64,000 nucleotides of DNA from CAYSRJ01 sp964521865 (GTDB lineage: Bacteria; Spirochaetota; B62-G9; DRHN01), in NCBI GenBank assembly GCA_964521865.1, contig CAZFTJ010000001.1, positions 372,001 through 436,000 on the forward strand, read 5' to 3'. Made by a program: the position numbers and the translations under genes. Shown here piece by piece: positions 49,159-58,677 of the stretch (position 1 is the stretch's first letter; each line of letters opens with the position of its first letter). Under the pieces are notes generated by a model. That model was not told where the DNA came from. It ran no database searches and saw nothing but the letters and a program-made list of their open reading frames with translations.

Positions 49159-51675
49159 ATGAAACTTTCCTACAACTGGCTCAACGAGTATGTAAAGATC
49201 GACGATATCGATCCGCAGGAAGTCGCGCTCAGGCTCACCATGTCCACCTCCGAGATAGAGACGGTGGAGGAGGTCGGCGACGATCTTGAAAAGGTGGTTG
49301 TGGGAAAAATCGTCGAGGTGCGGCCCCACCCCGATGCAGAACACCTGTTTTGTACCAGGGTCGACGTCGGAAGGGGAATTCTCGACATCGTGAGCGGTGC
49401 GCCGAACACGAAAAAGGGTACCCATGTGCCCGTGGCGCTTGTCGGGGCACGGCTGCCCGGCGGGATCGTCGTAAAGCGGGCAAAGCTCAGGGGAGTGGAG
49501 TCGTTCGGGGTTGTATGCTCGGAGCGGGAGCTTGGTGCGAGCGACGATCACTCGGGACTCTGGATTCTCGACGATGAGGGAGAAGCGGCTCGCAATCTGA
49601 AGCCCGGGGCGCCGCTTGCCTCTCTTTTCCCCACAAGAGATTACATCATCGACATAGACAACAAGAGCCTGACAAACAGGCCGGACCTGTGGGGGCATTA
49701 CGGCTTTGTGCGGGAGCTTTCCGCTATCTTCAAAAGAGCTGCCGGGCCGGTATATCCACAGTCGGCATTCGATGCGGTTCTCAATGCAAAGGGAGACAAA
49801 CCGATACGCGTCGACGTCAAAGACCCCGATCTGTGCCCTCGATATACCGCCGTCCGCATGAGCGGTATAGAGGTTCGAAAATCCCCCTACTCTGTCAGGC
49901 GCCGGCTCTTTATTCTGGGAATCCGCCCCATCAACGGTATCGTGGATGTGACGAACTACGTGATGCTTCACACCGGACAGCCGCTTCACGCCTTCGATGC
50001 CGCACGGATCGCGATGGATACGATTGTTGTTCGACGTTCTCGCAACGGAGAGGAATTTTATACACTCGACGGCATGCTGAGGAAGCTCACTTCGGAAACC
50101 CTGCTCATCGCGGACCCGGAAAAGGCGGTGGCAGTTGCCGGAGTGATGGGGGGCTTGAACTCGGAAATTGAAGAGAGTACCGGAGAAATCATCATCGAAG
50201 CCGCGAATTTCAATCCGGTGAGCATACGGCGAACCGCGCTTCGGCTCGGGTTGAGAACGGAGGCTTCCAACAGATTCGAAAAAAGCCTGGACCCCGAGCT
50301 GACAATCTCCGGAATTGCCGGTGCGGTATCGATGATCAGGGAGCTGTTGCCCGAATCGGAGGTGTCGTCGTCCCTGGCCGACGCCGATTTTTCAAAAAAA
50401 AGGGAAATTGTCTTTACGCTCGACACCGACTGGGTGTCCGAGCTGACCGGTGTTCCGATAGAAAAGCCGAAGATCGTCGATATTCTCGGGGCGCTGGGAT
50501 TCCGGGTAGAGGACGGCGGAGATACTGAAATACGCGTCGGCATTCCGTCCTTTCGCGCGAACAAGGATATTACAATCCCCCAGGACCTGGTGGAAGAGAT
50601 AGGAAGGATATACGGGTACGACAACGTAACTCCTGTGCTTCCCCGTATTGAAAGCTTGCCGCCCTTTAAAAATGAAGAGCTCTATTTTATACGGACGCTC
50701 AAAGGAATACTGTCCGGGAGTCTGGCTGCGACCGAGGTGTACACCTATTCTTTCCTCGATGATGCGTTTGCAGACCTGTTTTACGGGCCTGACAGCAGGT
50801 TCGTACGGTTGAAGAACCCGGTCAGCGCAAATCTCTCGCGTCTGCGCCGGAGCCTTGTTCCGAATCTGTTCCAGACGATTGAGAAAAACAGCACCAGGAA
50901 ATCGGAGCTTTCCGTGTATGAAATCGGGTCGGTATACAAGCCGCCGGTTTTGACGGCGGATGAGAACGGTTTGGATGTTGTTTCCGAAAACAGGAACCGG
51001 CTGCCCGATGAGCGTCATAAACTGTGCGCGCTGATGCTCGGTAAAGCGCATCCCCGTCCGGTGTTTTTCAGGCTCAAGGGAAAGCTCGAAGTCCTGCTCG
51101 ATGCGCTCAATCTCGGGGATGCGGACTTCACTTCGATTGAGAGGATCGGGGATTTCGAACGGCGCATCGATCTGGAGGATTACGGCAATCTCGAGAACTG
51201 TCATCCCGGGAGGCGCGCCCTGGTGAGCAGCGGAGAAACGGCATTCGGTATCGTCGCGGAGCTCAATCCCAGACTGCTGAAGAGAATCGGCATCGATTTT
51301 CATTCCTGCAGAGCCGCCTTTTTCGAGCTCGATATTTTCCTGCTGGGGGAGCTGGTCAGGGCACACGAATCGAAAAAAAAGTACAGGCCCATTCCGAAAT
51401 TTCCGGAGGTCGCCCTTGCGTTTGCCGTTGTGGTGGACGAGTCCGTTCCCGTGCAGGAGGTGCGTCAGTTCATACTCGATTACGATTCCGATATGATCGA
51501 GGATGTGAAGGTTTTCGATATCTACCGCGGCAGCCCGCTTCCGGAGGGGAAAAAGAATCTCGCTTTCAACGTGTACTACAGGCTCGAAAACAGGACCCTC
51601 ACCGAAAACGAGGCAAATGTCGTGCACGAAGAGATAGCCCGAAAGATACGTGAGCACGGCTGGGAACTCAGGTAG
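49159..51675 (+). CDS. pheT: phenylalanyl-tRNA synthetase beta subunit
   Basis: A full 838-residue PheT. The N-terminal tRNA-binding OB domain (residues 40-150), B3/4 editing domain (PRYTAVRMSGIEV, GIVDVTNYVMLHTGQPLHAFDA), B5 domain, inactive catalytic-like core and C-terminal ferredoxin-fold anticodon-binding domain (KFPEVALAFAVVVDESVP to VHEEIARKI) follow in order. It is a little longer than usual. The catalytic alpha subunit PheS is not in the window, so the two genes are separated here. The ribosome site before the ATG is weak. Confidence 0.95.
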   Translation: MKLSYNWLNEYVKIDDIDPQEVALRLTMSTSEIETVEEVGDDLEKVVVGKIVEVRPHPDAEHLFCTRVDVGRGILDIVSGAPNTKKGTHVPVALVGARLPGGIVVKRAKLRGVESFGVVCSERELGASDDHSGLWILDDEGEAARNLKPGAPLASLFPTRDYIIDIDNKSLTNRPDLWGHYGFVRELSAIFKRAAGPVYPQSAFDAVLNAKGDKPIRVDVKDPDLCPRYTAVRMSGIEVRKSPYSVRRRLFILGIRPINGIVDVTNYVMLHTGQPLHAFDAARIAMDTIVVRRSRNGEEFYTLDGMLRKLTSETLLIADPEKAVAVAGVMGGLNSEIEESTGEIIIEAANFNPVSIRRTALRLGLRTEASNRFEKSLDPELTISGIAGAVSMIRELLPESEVSSSLADADFSKKREIVFTLDTDWVSELTGVPIEKPKIVDILGALGFRVEDGGDTEIRVGIPSFRANKDITIPQDLVEEIGRIYGYDNVTPVLPRIESLPPFKNEELYFIRTLKGILSGSLAATEVYTYSFLDDAFADLFYGPDSRFVRLKNPVSANLSRLRRSLVPNLFQTIEKNSTRKSELSVYEIGSVYKPPVLTADENGLDVVSENRNRLPDERHKLCALMLGKAHPRPVFFRLKGKLEVLLDALNLGDADFTSIERIGDFERRIDLEDYGNLENCHPGRRALVSSGETAFGIVAELNPRLLKRIGIDFHSCRAAFFELDIFLLGELVRAHESKKKYRPIPKFPEVALAFAVVVDESVPVQEVRQFILDYDSDMIEDVKVFDIYRGSPLPEGKKNLAFNVYYRLENRTLTENEANVVHEEIARKIREHGWELR

Positions 51676-51708
51676 GCTTTATTGTTCGCTCTGCCTGACG
51701 GCGGCACT

Positions 51709-52473
51709 CTAGCATGTGAGGGCTTTTTCGACCGCGCGGGGGAATATATCGCATACATCTCCATCCAGCCGCAGGCATACCTCCGGCAGGTCGTCGTGTT
51801 CCGTTCTCCCCCTGTTGATGATCACGTAGCAGGCTCCGTTTACAGCCGCCTGAAGAGGTACGTTCGCCGCGGGAGTGACTGAGAGCGTTGAACCCAGAGA
51901 GATGACGAGGTCCGCCCTGGATGCTGCATCGAACGCCTCTTGAAGGTCCTGCTGGCGAAGGTTCTGACCGAAGCTGATGGTTGCCGGTTTGAGATATCCT
52001 CCGCAGGAGCAGAGGGGCGGTTTTCGGGTTTCTTTGAACTCCGCGAAACAGGGCTCCGGTTCGCTCCGCATGCCGCAGCTCTGGCATTCGACGGCGCTCA
52101 TGGTACCGTGAAGCTCGACAATGCGTGAGGGAGATGTACCGGCACGGGTATGCAGTCCGTCGATATTCTGGGTGACCACCATCAGGAGCTTTCCCGCTTT
52201 TTCCAGTTGAACGACGGCCATGTGCGCCTCGTTCGGGACGGCGTTTCTGTACTTCTCCCAACCGTCGAGCTTTTGCTCCCAGTAAATGATGCGCTGTTTT
52301 TCACTCGTCATAAAGTCCCGGTAGTATACCGGTGTGCTGGTCTTCCAGATGCCCCGCGGGCCGCGGAAATCGGGGATGCCGCTGCCGGTCGATATACCGG
52401 CTCCGGTAAAGATGAGGATTTTTTCCGATGATCTGATGGAGCCCACGAGCTGTTGAAATGAATCTTCGGTCAT
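51709..52473 (-). CDS. SIR2-family NAD-dependent protein deacylase
   Basis: A 254-residue bacterial sirtuin. NAD motifs GAGISTGSGIPDFRG and QNIDGLHTRAG, the catalytic histidine in VELHGT, and four zinc cysteines (CQSC and CSCGG spaced by about 25 residues plus one in between) are present. It removes acetyl or longer acyl groups from lysines using NAD, often on metabolic enzymes such as acyl-CoA synthetases. The promoter -10 box ends only 9 bases from the ATG, so the message is probably nearly leaderless. It converges with pheT. Confidence 0.93.
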   Translation of the reverse strand: MTEDSFQQLVGSIRSSEKILIFTGAGISTGSGIPDFRGPRGIWKTSTPVYYRDFMTSEKQRIIYWEQKLDGWEKYRNAVPNEAHMAVVQLEKAGKLLMVVTQNIDGLHTRAGTSPSRIVELHGTMSAVECQSCGMRSEPEPCFAEFKETRKPPLCSCGGYLKPATISFGQNLRQQDLQEAFDAASRADLVISLGSTLSVTPAANVPLQAAVNGACYVIINRGRTEHDDLPEVCLRLDGDVCDIFPRAVEKALTC

Positions 52474-52482
52474 TGTGCATTC

Positions 52483-52511
52483 ATTATACTATACGGTCGC
52501 CGTATGTGAAA
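52483..52511 (-). promoter_or_regulatory. sirtuin promoter with operator-like palindrome in the spacer
   Basis: On the minus strand TTTCAC (52506-52511), a 17-base spacer and a perfect TATAAT (52483-52488). The spacer is almost filled by the palindrome ATACGG-TCG-CCGTAT (52491-52505). Transcription would start within about 3 bases of the start codon. Confidence 0.6.
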
Positions 52512-52549
52512 TAAATTCAGAGACATCGGTTCTGGATTCGGCAATGAGA

Positions 52550-52577
52550 CGACCGTCTCTTTCACGGGCGTTTTTTT
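52550..52577 (+). terminator. possible rightward terminator
   Basis: CGACCGT (52550-52556) and ACGGGCG (52564-52570) pair with one mismatch around a 7-base loop, followed by seven T. No rightward gene ends just upstream, so it may block transcripts that run antisense to the sirtuin gene. Confidence 0.45.
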
Positions 52578-52585
52578 ATGAGAAA

Positions 52586-52594
52586 TGGTATAAT
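52586..52594 (+). promoter_or_regulatory. extended -10 promoter for the GLL-repeat protein
   Basis: TGGTATAAT is a perfect extended -10 (TGnTATAAT). No -35 is visible at the right distance. The leader would be about 58 bases. Confidence 0.55.
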
Positions 52595-52658
52595 TTATAT
52601 TACTCCGTGAGAATCCGATAATGTTTAAAGAAAAACGGAATATTTTCAAGGAGATGCG

Positions 52659-54803
52659 ATGAGGTGGCTGAGAAAGGCTGAGAAGGCCCGGCGTGGAAGC
52701 GGGGGCGCCATCGGTCTGCTCGCACAGGCAATGATATACAGGCGCTCCATGGAAACTGCGGGACTGCTCTCGAGGGCGGCGCATTTGAAGAAAAAAACGG
52801 CGGAGGCCGGAGGAAAAGCCAAAGGACTTTTACAGAAAGCTGTTGAAGCCGGCACGTTTGCCGAAACTTTTGAGACTGAAGGGGCGTATGCCGGAGAGGA
52901 AGGCCCCGAAGGACAGGGGCTTCTTGCAAGGGCCATGAAATTTCGTGCAGAATATGCACGGGATGTCGCTTTGGGTGCGACCGGACTCGAGCTTCCGACA
53001 ATTTCGGACAGCGGACTGCTGGCGAAGGCGCTTCGTTATCGGATGCCAATTCACGACATGAAGGGCCTGCTGGAAAAGGCCGAAGCGTATGCTTTTCCTT
53101 CGGAGGCAGTGATATCGGAACGTGTTAGAAGGGAACCTGTATCCGAAAAGCAGGCTCCCGAAGAAGAAGAGAAGGCCGAGGAGGTCGCATACGAGCCGGC
53201 TGAAATGGAAACCGATTTGCTCGAGGAAGCACGGCTTGAGGCTGAAAAGAAAGCCCCTGAAAAGGCGCCGGCTCCCGAATTTGAAGCGGAGGCCGCTTTT
53301 GAAAAGCCCGAGAAATTTGAAGAAGAGGCACCCGTGCCTGAAACTTATTCCGCGATGCTTTTACGGGATGTGGAGAAGCGCGATACACTCTCGCTTATAC
53401 AGCTGTTGTCGCGGATTATCGCCGAAGAGGGGTATGAAACCCTTTTGCAGCAGGTGCTCGAGGTCTCGGTTCGCATCGGCAAAGGAAAGAAGGGTGCGCT
53501 TTTTACGGCGCAGAAGTCGAGCTTTGTCCCTGAATATGTGTACGGGATAGAATGGAGTAAAAAAGGAAGACAACCCTCTCCTGCACGGCAGCTCGGTATA
53601 CGTTTCAGAAAAAAATCAGCGCTGGTGGAGTATCTAATCGGGCAGGGCACTTCAATTGTCAGAGGCGCCGATATAACGGATGAAATGGTGAAGCCTGACC
53701 TCGCCGCATTCGGCGAATTCGAACCCTGCACGCTCCTGCCTCTTGTAACCGGGACGTTTTTGTCCGGAATCATCCTGATCGGCAATCATTCAAAGCGGCC
53801 GAAGCAGGATACCGTCGGCATGCTTTTTCTCGCACGAATTTTCTCGATTCATCTCTACACCCATGTGCTCGAAAGAAGCCTTCAAAAAACCATCGAGGAG
53901 TATGCGGGGAAAAACAGAGAGCTTACGAGCCTCCTTTCACTGTACGATTATTCGGGTATCAAGAGTATAGATCTGGATGAGGTGCTGAAAAACATGGCAG
54001 AAGCCTTCGGCATCGAATCTGCGGTTTTAACGGGGGGATGGGATTCCCGCGGTTCGGTGCGGGTGTATGCGGGTTTCGGCATCTCTGAAAAGGGGCTGCG
54101 GCGCTACAAAATATCGAAAACCGACCGGGAGATAAAGGCCGTTGTAAAAAGCGGCGTCCCCGGGGTGCTTCCGAATGCAGAGATGCGGCTGGAAAAGCTC
54201 CCTGAAGAGGATAGAAAAAATGCAAATGCCTTTGCCGCCGTACCGGTCATTTTTAACGGCGAGACTCTTGCAATCCTGTTCGTCCATCGCATGAAAGGCG
54301 TTGCCGCACGGATAAGCGGCGTAAGCGCCGTTATTCTGAAGAATATGGCAAACACGCTCGTGCCCTTCATTCTATATGTGAGAATGACGGAGCTCGAGCC
54401 CTTCGAGGTTTTGGAAAAGCTTCTTAAACGCGAGGCCCAGCGTGCAAAAAAGAAGAAGGCCTTTTTGAATATCGTCGCCTTTAAAATAAAGAACTACCGG
54501 GCAGTCATACAGAAAAGCGGGTTCAGGCAGTACAGAAATCTCCTTCATCGGTTTCATTCGCTTGTCAAAAAGAGTGTGGGCAGGGGGGACATTGTGCAGA
54601 TCGTATCGCTGAACAAGGTTGTCCTCCTTTTAATCAGAAAAGATCAGGAACAGGTCGGTGAGGCGATGAAAAAGGTAAAGGTCGCCACGAGCGTACTGGT
54701 CGATAAAAAGAAGACGGGCGTCGCCCTCTCATATTCTCCCCTCAGGACCAGCTATCCGAACGAGAGCAAAAGTATTCCGGAGATCCTGCAGCTTATCGAA
54801 TAG
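52659..54803 (+). CDS. GLLxxA-repeat protein with GAF-like domains and degenerate GGDEF
   Basis: A 714-residue protein that I cannot assign to a named family. Residues 1-145 hold six GLL[ASQE][QRK]A repeats (at 19, 35, 56, 87, 119, 136), each starting a short amphipathic helix. An acidic Glu/Ala/Pro-rich linker follows (about 150-230). Two regions around 235-410 and 420-590 look like GAF domains. The last ~110 residues have the rhythm of a GGDEF domain (AFLNIVAFKIKNYRAVIQKSG, then RGDIVQIVSLNKVVLLL), but the signature is gone, so no diguanylate cyclase activity is expected. AAGGAG lies before the ATG. The downstream DUF115 and fliS genes suggest a role in motility or its regulation. Repeats of this kind may bind a partner in several copies. 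Confidence 0.6.
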   Translation: MRWLRKAEKARRGSGGAIGLLAQAMIYRRSMETAGLLSRAAHLKKKTAEAGGKAKGLLQKAVEAGTFAETFETEGAYAGEEGPEGQGLLARAMKFRAEYARDVALGATGLELPTISDSGLLAKALRYRMPIHDMKGLLEKAEAYAFPSEAVISERVRREPVSEKQAPEEEEKAEEVAYEPAEMETDLLEEARLEAEKKAPEKAPAPEFEAEAAFEKPEKFEEEAPVPETYSAMLLRDVEKRDTLSLIQLLSRIIAEEGYETLLQQVLEVSVRIGKGKKGALFTAQKSSFVPEYVYGIEWSKKGRQPSPARQLGIRFRKKSALVEYLIGQGTSIVRGADITDEMVKPDLAAFGEFEPCTLLPLVTGTFLSGIILIGNHSKRPKQDTVGMLFLARIFSIHLYTHVLERSLQKTIEEYAGKNRELTSLLSLYDYSGIKSIDLDEVLKNMAEAFGIESAVLTGGWDSRGSVRVYAGFGISEKGLRRYKISKTDREIKAVVKSGVPGVLPNAEMRLEKLPEEDRKNANAFAAVPVIFNGETLAILFVHRMKGVAARISGVSAVILKNMANTLVPFILYVRMTELEPFEVLEKLLKREAQRAKKKKAFLNIVAFKIKNYRAVIQKSGFRQYRNLLHRFHSLVKKSVGRGDIVQIVSLNKVVLLLIRKDQEQVGEAMKKVKVATSVLVDKKKTGVALSYSPLRTSYPNESKSIPEILQLIE

Positions 54804-54844
54804 CGGCAGACCCTGTGTACGATATACCTGTGCTCTTACGGGTA

Positions 54845-54874
54845 TTCGCCTGCGACTGGATGCCGCTCTATAAT
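54845..54874 (+). promoter_or_regulatory. possible promoter of the DUF115-fliS unit
   Basis: TATAAT (54869-54874) with a poor -35 (TTCGCC, 54845-54850) 18 bases upstream. No sigma-28 flagellar promoter was seen in the 157-base gap. Confidence 0.35.
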
Positions 54875-54960
54875 GCGGTTTGCATGCTCTTCGGAGTATC
54901 GGTGTGCGGCGCGGGGCCTCGATATACGATTCCTCATAATTCTCAAACGGTAAAAAAGCG

Positions 54961-56895
54961 GTGAGCAATGCAGCCGGAATAAACAACAACTTCTTTTCTC
55001 AAAACATCTCATTTCTGAAATCCTCATACCCTTCCCTGTACAGGAATATCCATGCGGTCGGCGGTATGCCTCTTTTCGAACAGGCGAAAAACGGCGGTCT
55101 TACCATCAAAATTGAAGGAGTTTATGTTGAATCCCGGTTCGATCCACAGGGAGAAAACAGGCAGTTGTTTGAAAATATCCGTACCCGCGGCGGAAGGTTT
55201 TTTGTTTTTCTCGGCACAGGGCTGGGGTATCATATCAATTTCCTTCTCGAGGATGAAAGGGCCCGGGGGATACTCGTTGAAGAATCCCGTGAGATTTTCA
55301 GGGCGTCTCTTTTTATTATTCTTCCCGGCGTATTGCGCAGGCTCGTGCCGTTTGTCGGCGTCGATCCGGATCGACTTGCAGGGGAAATCGGCGCTTTATG
55401 GACCGAAGATGCGGTTGTGGTGTCCCACAGAAGAAGCATGCAGGGCAGGGTACGGTACTACAGCAGGGCAGGCGGTATAATAAAAAACCGCATACGCGAG
55501 ACGGCGGCCTCACGCCTGACAGAGGAAAAAACCAAAAAGCTCTGGCTGAAAAATGTTTTAAAGAATTGTGCATCGGCATGTGCGCCCCGCTCATCCGACC
55601 GTACGTACGCAAAAGGCGCATCGGGCCGCGGAAAAATATTCAATTCGAAGTATCTGGGCTCCCAGTTCGCGGGGGCCGCCGTACTTGTCGCATCCGGCCC
55701 TTTTCTCGAGGAAGCGGACGACAGGCTGCGGGAGCTCGGGGAAAAAATGCCGGTTATTTCACTGCTTCCTTCCGTGTCATACCTCGTTCGGAGGGGTATT
55801 ACGCCCGATTTTGTTGTTTCAACCGATGCGGGATTCTGGAACCGGTACAGGCTTTTTTCCGCACTGACGTCCCTCAAAACCGGGAGCTCGTCAACCGCCG
55901 GGCGGCTCGAAGAACGGCATTTCCGGAATGAGGAGAAGACGTCCGATATAAAACAGGAATACACTGACAACAATTCATCTCATAAAAATATTCCGCACGG
56001 CACGGTGTTTCCATCGGCAGATGCAGGATCAGCCCGAATTCCGCTCATTGCGGCGCTTTCGGTCGACGGATCGATTATCCGGATGTGGCCGGGCGACGTA
56101 TACGTATTCACTCACGGACTTCCCGTTGAAATGGAAATGAAAAAAACCGCCTCCCGGCTGTTGACGGTGCCTATGCAGGGAACCTCGGCGATTGTCATGA
56201 TCCTTATTGCGCGGATCATGGGGTTTTCGCCTCTCTATCTCGCAGGTTTCGATTTTGCAGTACAGGGTCTGAAGGACCATCATAGAGGAGCCGGATTTGA
56301 CGAGTACCTGGATGCGCGTACGTCCAGGTTCGAGACGCGGCATACCTTTGCCGCGGAAAGACTCCGAGGGCACCTGCCGATTGTGGAGACGGACGGCACG
56401 GGGAGCAGAATTTTTACGACTCCGGCGCTCAAGCTCTACAGAAACTGGCTCGAGCAGGAGCTTGACCTGAATGATTTGCTGCGGCTCAACAGGGGACTTC
56501 CGGTCGCGGGACTGAAGGAAGAATACCCGTATGAAAACCGGAGCAGTTTCTTTAAAACAGGCGGTGGCTCATCAAAAGGAGTGCTGCGTCCTGACGAAGC
56601 CCGGGCTCGTAATCGTCATGCTTCAAAAACCCTGAAACAGGAGTGTGCCGAAAAGCTGACGCAGTGCACAACGCAGGAGCTCGACCGTAATGATGCGGCG
56701 GCCGACCTTGTGGAATTGAGGAAAAAGATTTCCGGATACATGAAAGCGCACACATCAAACAGCTCGGCTGCGTCCACGATCTACCGGATTTTTTACGGAG
56801 AGATGCCTGCAGGTCTTGAAGCGGAAGAGATGGAACGGGAGGTCGTCGAGGCGGTGCAGGTGCTCGACCGTGCGTGCAGGATGGCGGAGATATAA
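54961..56895 (+). CDS. DUF115/Maf-type motility accessory protein (first of two)
   Basis: A 644-residue protein of the DUF115 (MptE-like, motility-associated-factor) family, which modifies flagellins with nonulosonic sugars in several bacteria. The N-terminal domain begins FLKSSYPSLYRNIH and has FFVFLGTGLGYHINFLL; the central DUF115 core has AAVLVASGPFLEEAD, PDFVVSTDAGFWNRYRLF and PLYLAGFDFAVQG. The start is GTG 54961 with a weak ribosome site. An insert around residues 305-345 is low in structure. It overlaps the next gene by one base (TAATG). The acceptor protein is inferred from the fliS neighbour, not seen. Confidence 0.85.
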   Translation: MSNAAGINNNFFSQNISFLKSSYPSLYRNIHAVGGMPLFEQAKNGGLTIKIEGVYVESRFDPQGENRQLFENIRTRGGRFFVFLGTGLGYHINFLLEDERARGILVEESREIFRASLFIILPGVLRRLVPFVGVDPDRLAGEIGALWTEDAVVVSHRRSMQGRVRYYSRAGGIIKNRIRETAASRLTEEKTKKLWLKNVLKNCASACAPRSSDRTYAKGASGRGKIFNSKYLGSQFAGAAVLVASGPFLEEADDRLRELGEKMPVISLLPSVSYLVRRGITPDFVVSTDAGFWNRYRLFSALTSLKTGSSSTAGRLEERHFRNEEKTSDIKQEYTDNNSSHKNIPHGTVFPSADAGSARIPLIAALSVDGSIIRMWPGDVYVFTHGLPVEMEMKKTASRLLTVPMQGTSAIVMILIARIMGFSPLYLAGFDFAVQGLKDHHRGAGFDEYLDARTSRFETRHTFAAERLRGHLPIVETDGTGSRIFTTPALKLYRNWLEQELDLNDLLRLNRGLPVAGLKEEYPYENRSSFFKTGGGSSKGVLRPDEARARNRHASKTLKQECAEKLTQCTTQELDRNDAAADLVELRKKISGYMKAHTSNSSAASTIYRIFYGEMPAGLEAEEMEREVVEAVQVLDRACRMAEI

Positions 56896-58622
56896 TGCAG
56901 GTACTGATCGAAAAGGCAAAATCGGGAGCCGATACGCTCGTACTCTCGCTGAACGGAAAGAGATATTCGGTATACTCAAGCCGAGACCCGGAGAGGGACG
57001 GGCTGCGGTATTTCAAACGCTTTGCCGATAACCCGGGTGAGATCCGCATCTTCATAGGCCTCGGCCTCGCCCATCACATCCTGCCGTTCGAGCGAGCCGT
57101 GAAAAAAGCGATCGAGAGAACAGGCGAAAGAGGAAACCGGCTGGGGCAGATCGTCGTTCTCGAACCCGACGATTGTATCTACAACTCTGTGAAAGGATGC
57201 CGCTCCGTGCAAAAGCTTATTGAAAGCCGCACAGTACGTGTCTATGCGGGCGATGCGGTCCGGCATTTTGTTGAAGATATTAAAACCCGATATGACTATC
57301 TCTTTTGTCGAAGTATACAGGTGCTGAGCTACCCTGCATTGAAAAACATATTCCGGGAACAATACGAAAATTTAGAGAAGAGCATTGGAGGCGGCCTCGA
57401 TGAGCTTTTGAGCGACGGTCTAACCATCGCGCGGTTCTCCCGTCTGTGGATAAACAACTACTGCAGAAACAATAGTATAAAAAATATCAGGCCGGTCTCC
57501 GCCCTCTACGGGGGCTTTTCAGGGCATGTGCTTATCGCGGGAGCAGGACCCTCCCTCGACCGTGTGCTCGAGAAGCTGCTGCGCCTGGAAGACAGGCTTT
57601 TCATAATTGCGGTCGACGCTTCCGTAAAACCGTTGTTAAAACATCGAGTAAGACCCGACGCGATAGTAACCGTTGATCCTCAGGATACGGTGTTTTATCA
57701 TTTTTCCGGGCTGAGGCGGGAGGATATCGGCGGTATTCACGCGGTGATGAGCAGCACGGCGTATCCGCCTGTTTTCGAGCTTTTTTCGGAAAAATATGTC
57801 TTTCACACGAAACATCCGCTTTCCGGGCCTCAAACAGGGGTAAACGACGACATGATCAATCACCGGGCAGTGTCTTCGATTGCCTTCGAGCTTGCCTGTC
57901 GTATGGGCTTCACATCGATACATCTAGCGGGCTTCGATTTTTCGTATCCCGGTTACAGGGCCTATGCGCGGCATACTTTTTTCTACGAGTATGCTGAAGC
58001 TTCGGGAACACGGCTTCATACCGCAGGCACTGTCGAGGGACGATTAATCAGGCGGAATATTGCGAGAAATGTCCGGGTAAAAGCGGATACGGGTATTTCC
58101 ACTTCTGAAGATGCAGCAGACAAAGATACCGGTTCGAGGGAGCGGACGGTCCCATCGGCCTCCAACCTCGATTCATACAGGATGGAGCTCGAGGCTATTA
58201 TCGATGAAATGAAACGGAGGAAGGGGGTTCAGGTGTTCAACTGGGATTCTCTCGGCAGAGAAATCCGCGGGGCGGCTGCAGAAGAAGAGCTCGTCGTTTC
58301 GGAGAGTTATACAAAATCTCGAAGGGCGGACACGGGACGCCTGCCTCCATCGATTCTCTCAACGGATATTCGACCGAGGGATGCGAAATTCGACGGCAGC
58401 GGGAACCACCGCAGAATTCGGGAAAAGGGAGCCGGCAGCTATTGCCTCGGCAGAGGCCATGAGAAGGCTTATTCCGGGTTCGCGGGGTCCGATGATGAAA
58501 GGGCGAAACAGCTTCGGATGACGCTTGCGCTCAGGTACAGATTGTTCAAACATGCAACAGGATTTGATGAAGCGATGAAGTATGCCGATACTTATTTATG
58601 TAAAAGGTTCGGCCGGCAATAA
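56895..58622 (+). CDS. DUF115/Maf-type motility accessory protein (second of two)
   Basis: A 575-residue paralogue of the preceding gene product. It shares the layout: an N-terminal domain with IRIFIGLGLAHHIL and a core with HVLIAGAGPSLDRVLEKL, RPDAIVTVDPQDTVFYHF and SIHLAGFDFSYPG. The two proteins are clearly diverged, so they may attach different sugars or act on different proteins. ATG 56895 overlaps the upstream stop by one base; an ATG at 56874 would overlap by 22. The C-terminal 150 residues are variable and charged. Confidence 0.85.
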   Translation: MQVLIEKAKSGADTLVLSLNGKRYSVYSSRDPERDGLRYFKRFADNPGEIRIFIGLGLAHHILPFERAVKKAIERTGERGNRLGQIVVLEPDDCIYNSVKGCRSVQKLIESRTVRVYAGDAVRHFVEDIKTRYDYLFCRSIQVLSYPALKNIFREQYENLEKSIGGGLDELLSDGLTIARFSRLWINNYCRNNSIKNIRPVSALYGGFSGHVLIAGAGPSLDRVLEKLLRLEDRLFIIAVDASVKPLLKHRVRPDAIVTVDPQDTVFYHFSGLRREDIGGIHAVMSSTAYPPVFELFSEKYVFHTKHPLSGPQTGVNDDMINHRAVSSIAFELACRMGFTSIHLAGFDFSYPGYRAYARHTFFYEYAEASGTRLHTAGTVEGRLIRRNIARNVRVKADTGISTSEDAADKDTGSRERTVPSASNLDSYRMELEAIIDEMKRRKGVQVFNWDSLGREIRGAAAEEELVVSESYTKSRRADTGRLPPSILSTDIRPRDAKFDGSGNHRRIREKGAGSYCLGRGHEKAYSGFAGSDDERAKQLRMTLALRYRLFKHATGFDEAMKYADTYLCKRFGRQ

Positions 58623-58677
58623 AGTTTGGATTACAGCTCTCCGATATATAATGAAAAAAAGGGCAGGAGTGTCGTGT

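Noticed and set aside
50392..51657. 421-codon frame antisense to pheT
   Set aside because: A codon-bias shadow of pheT with no domain or start signals.
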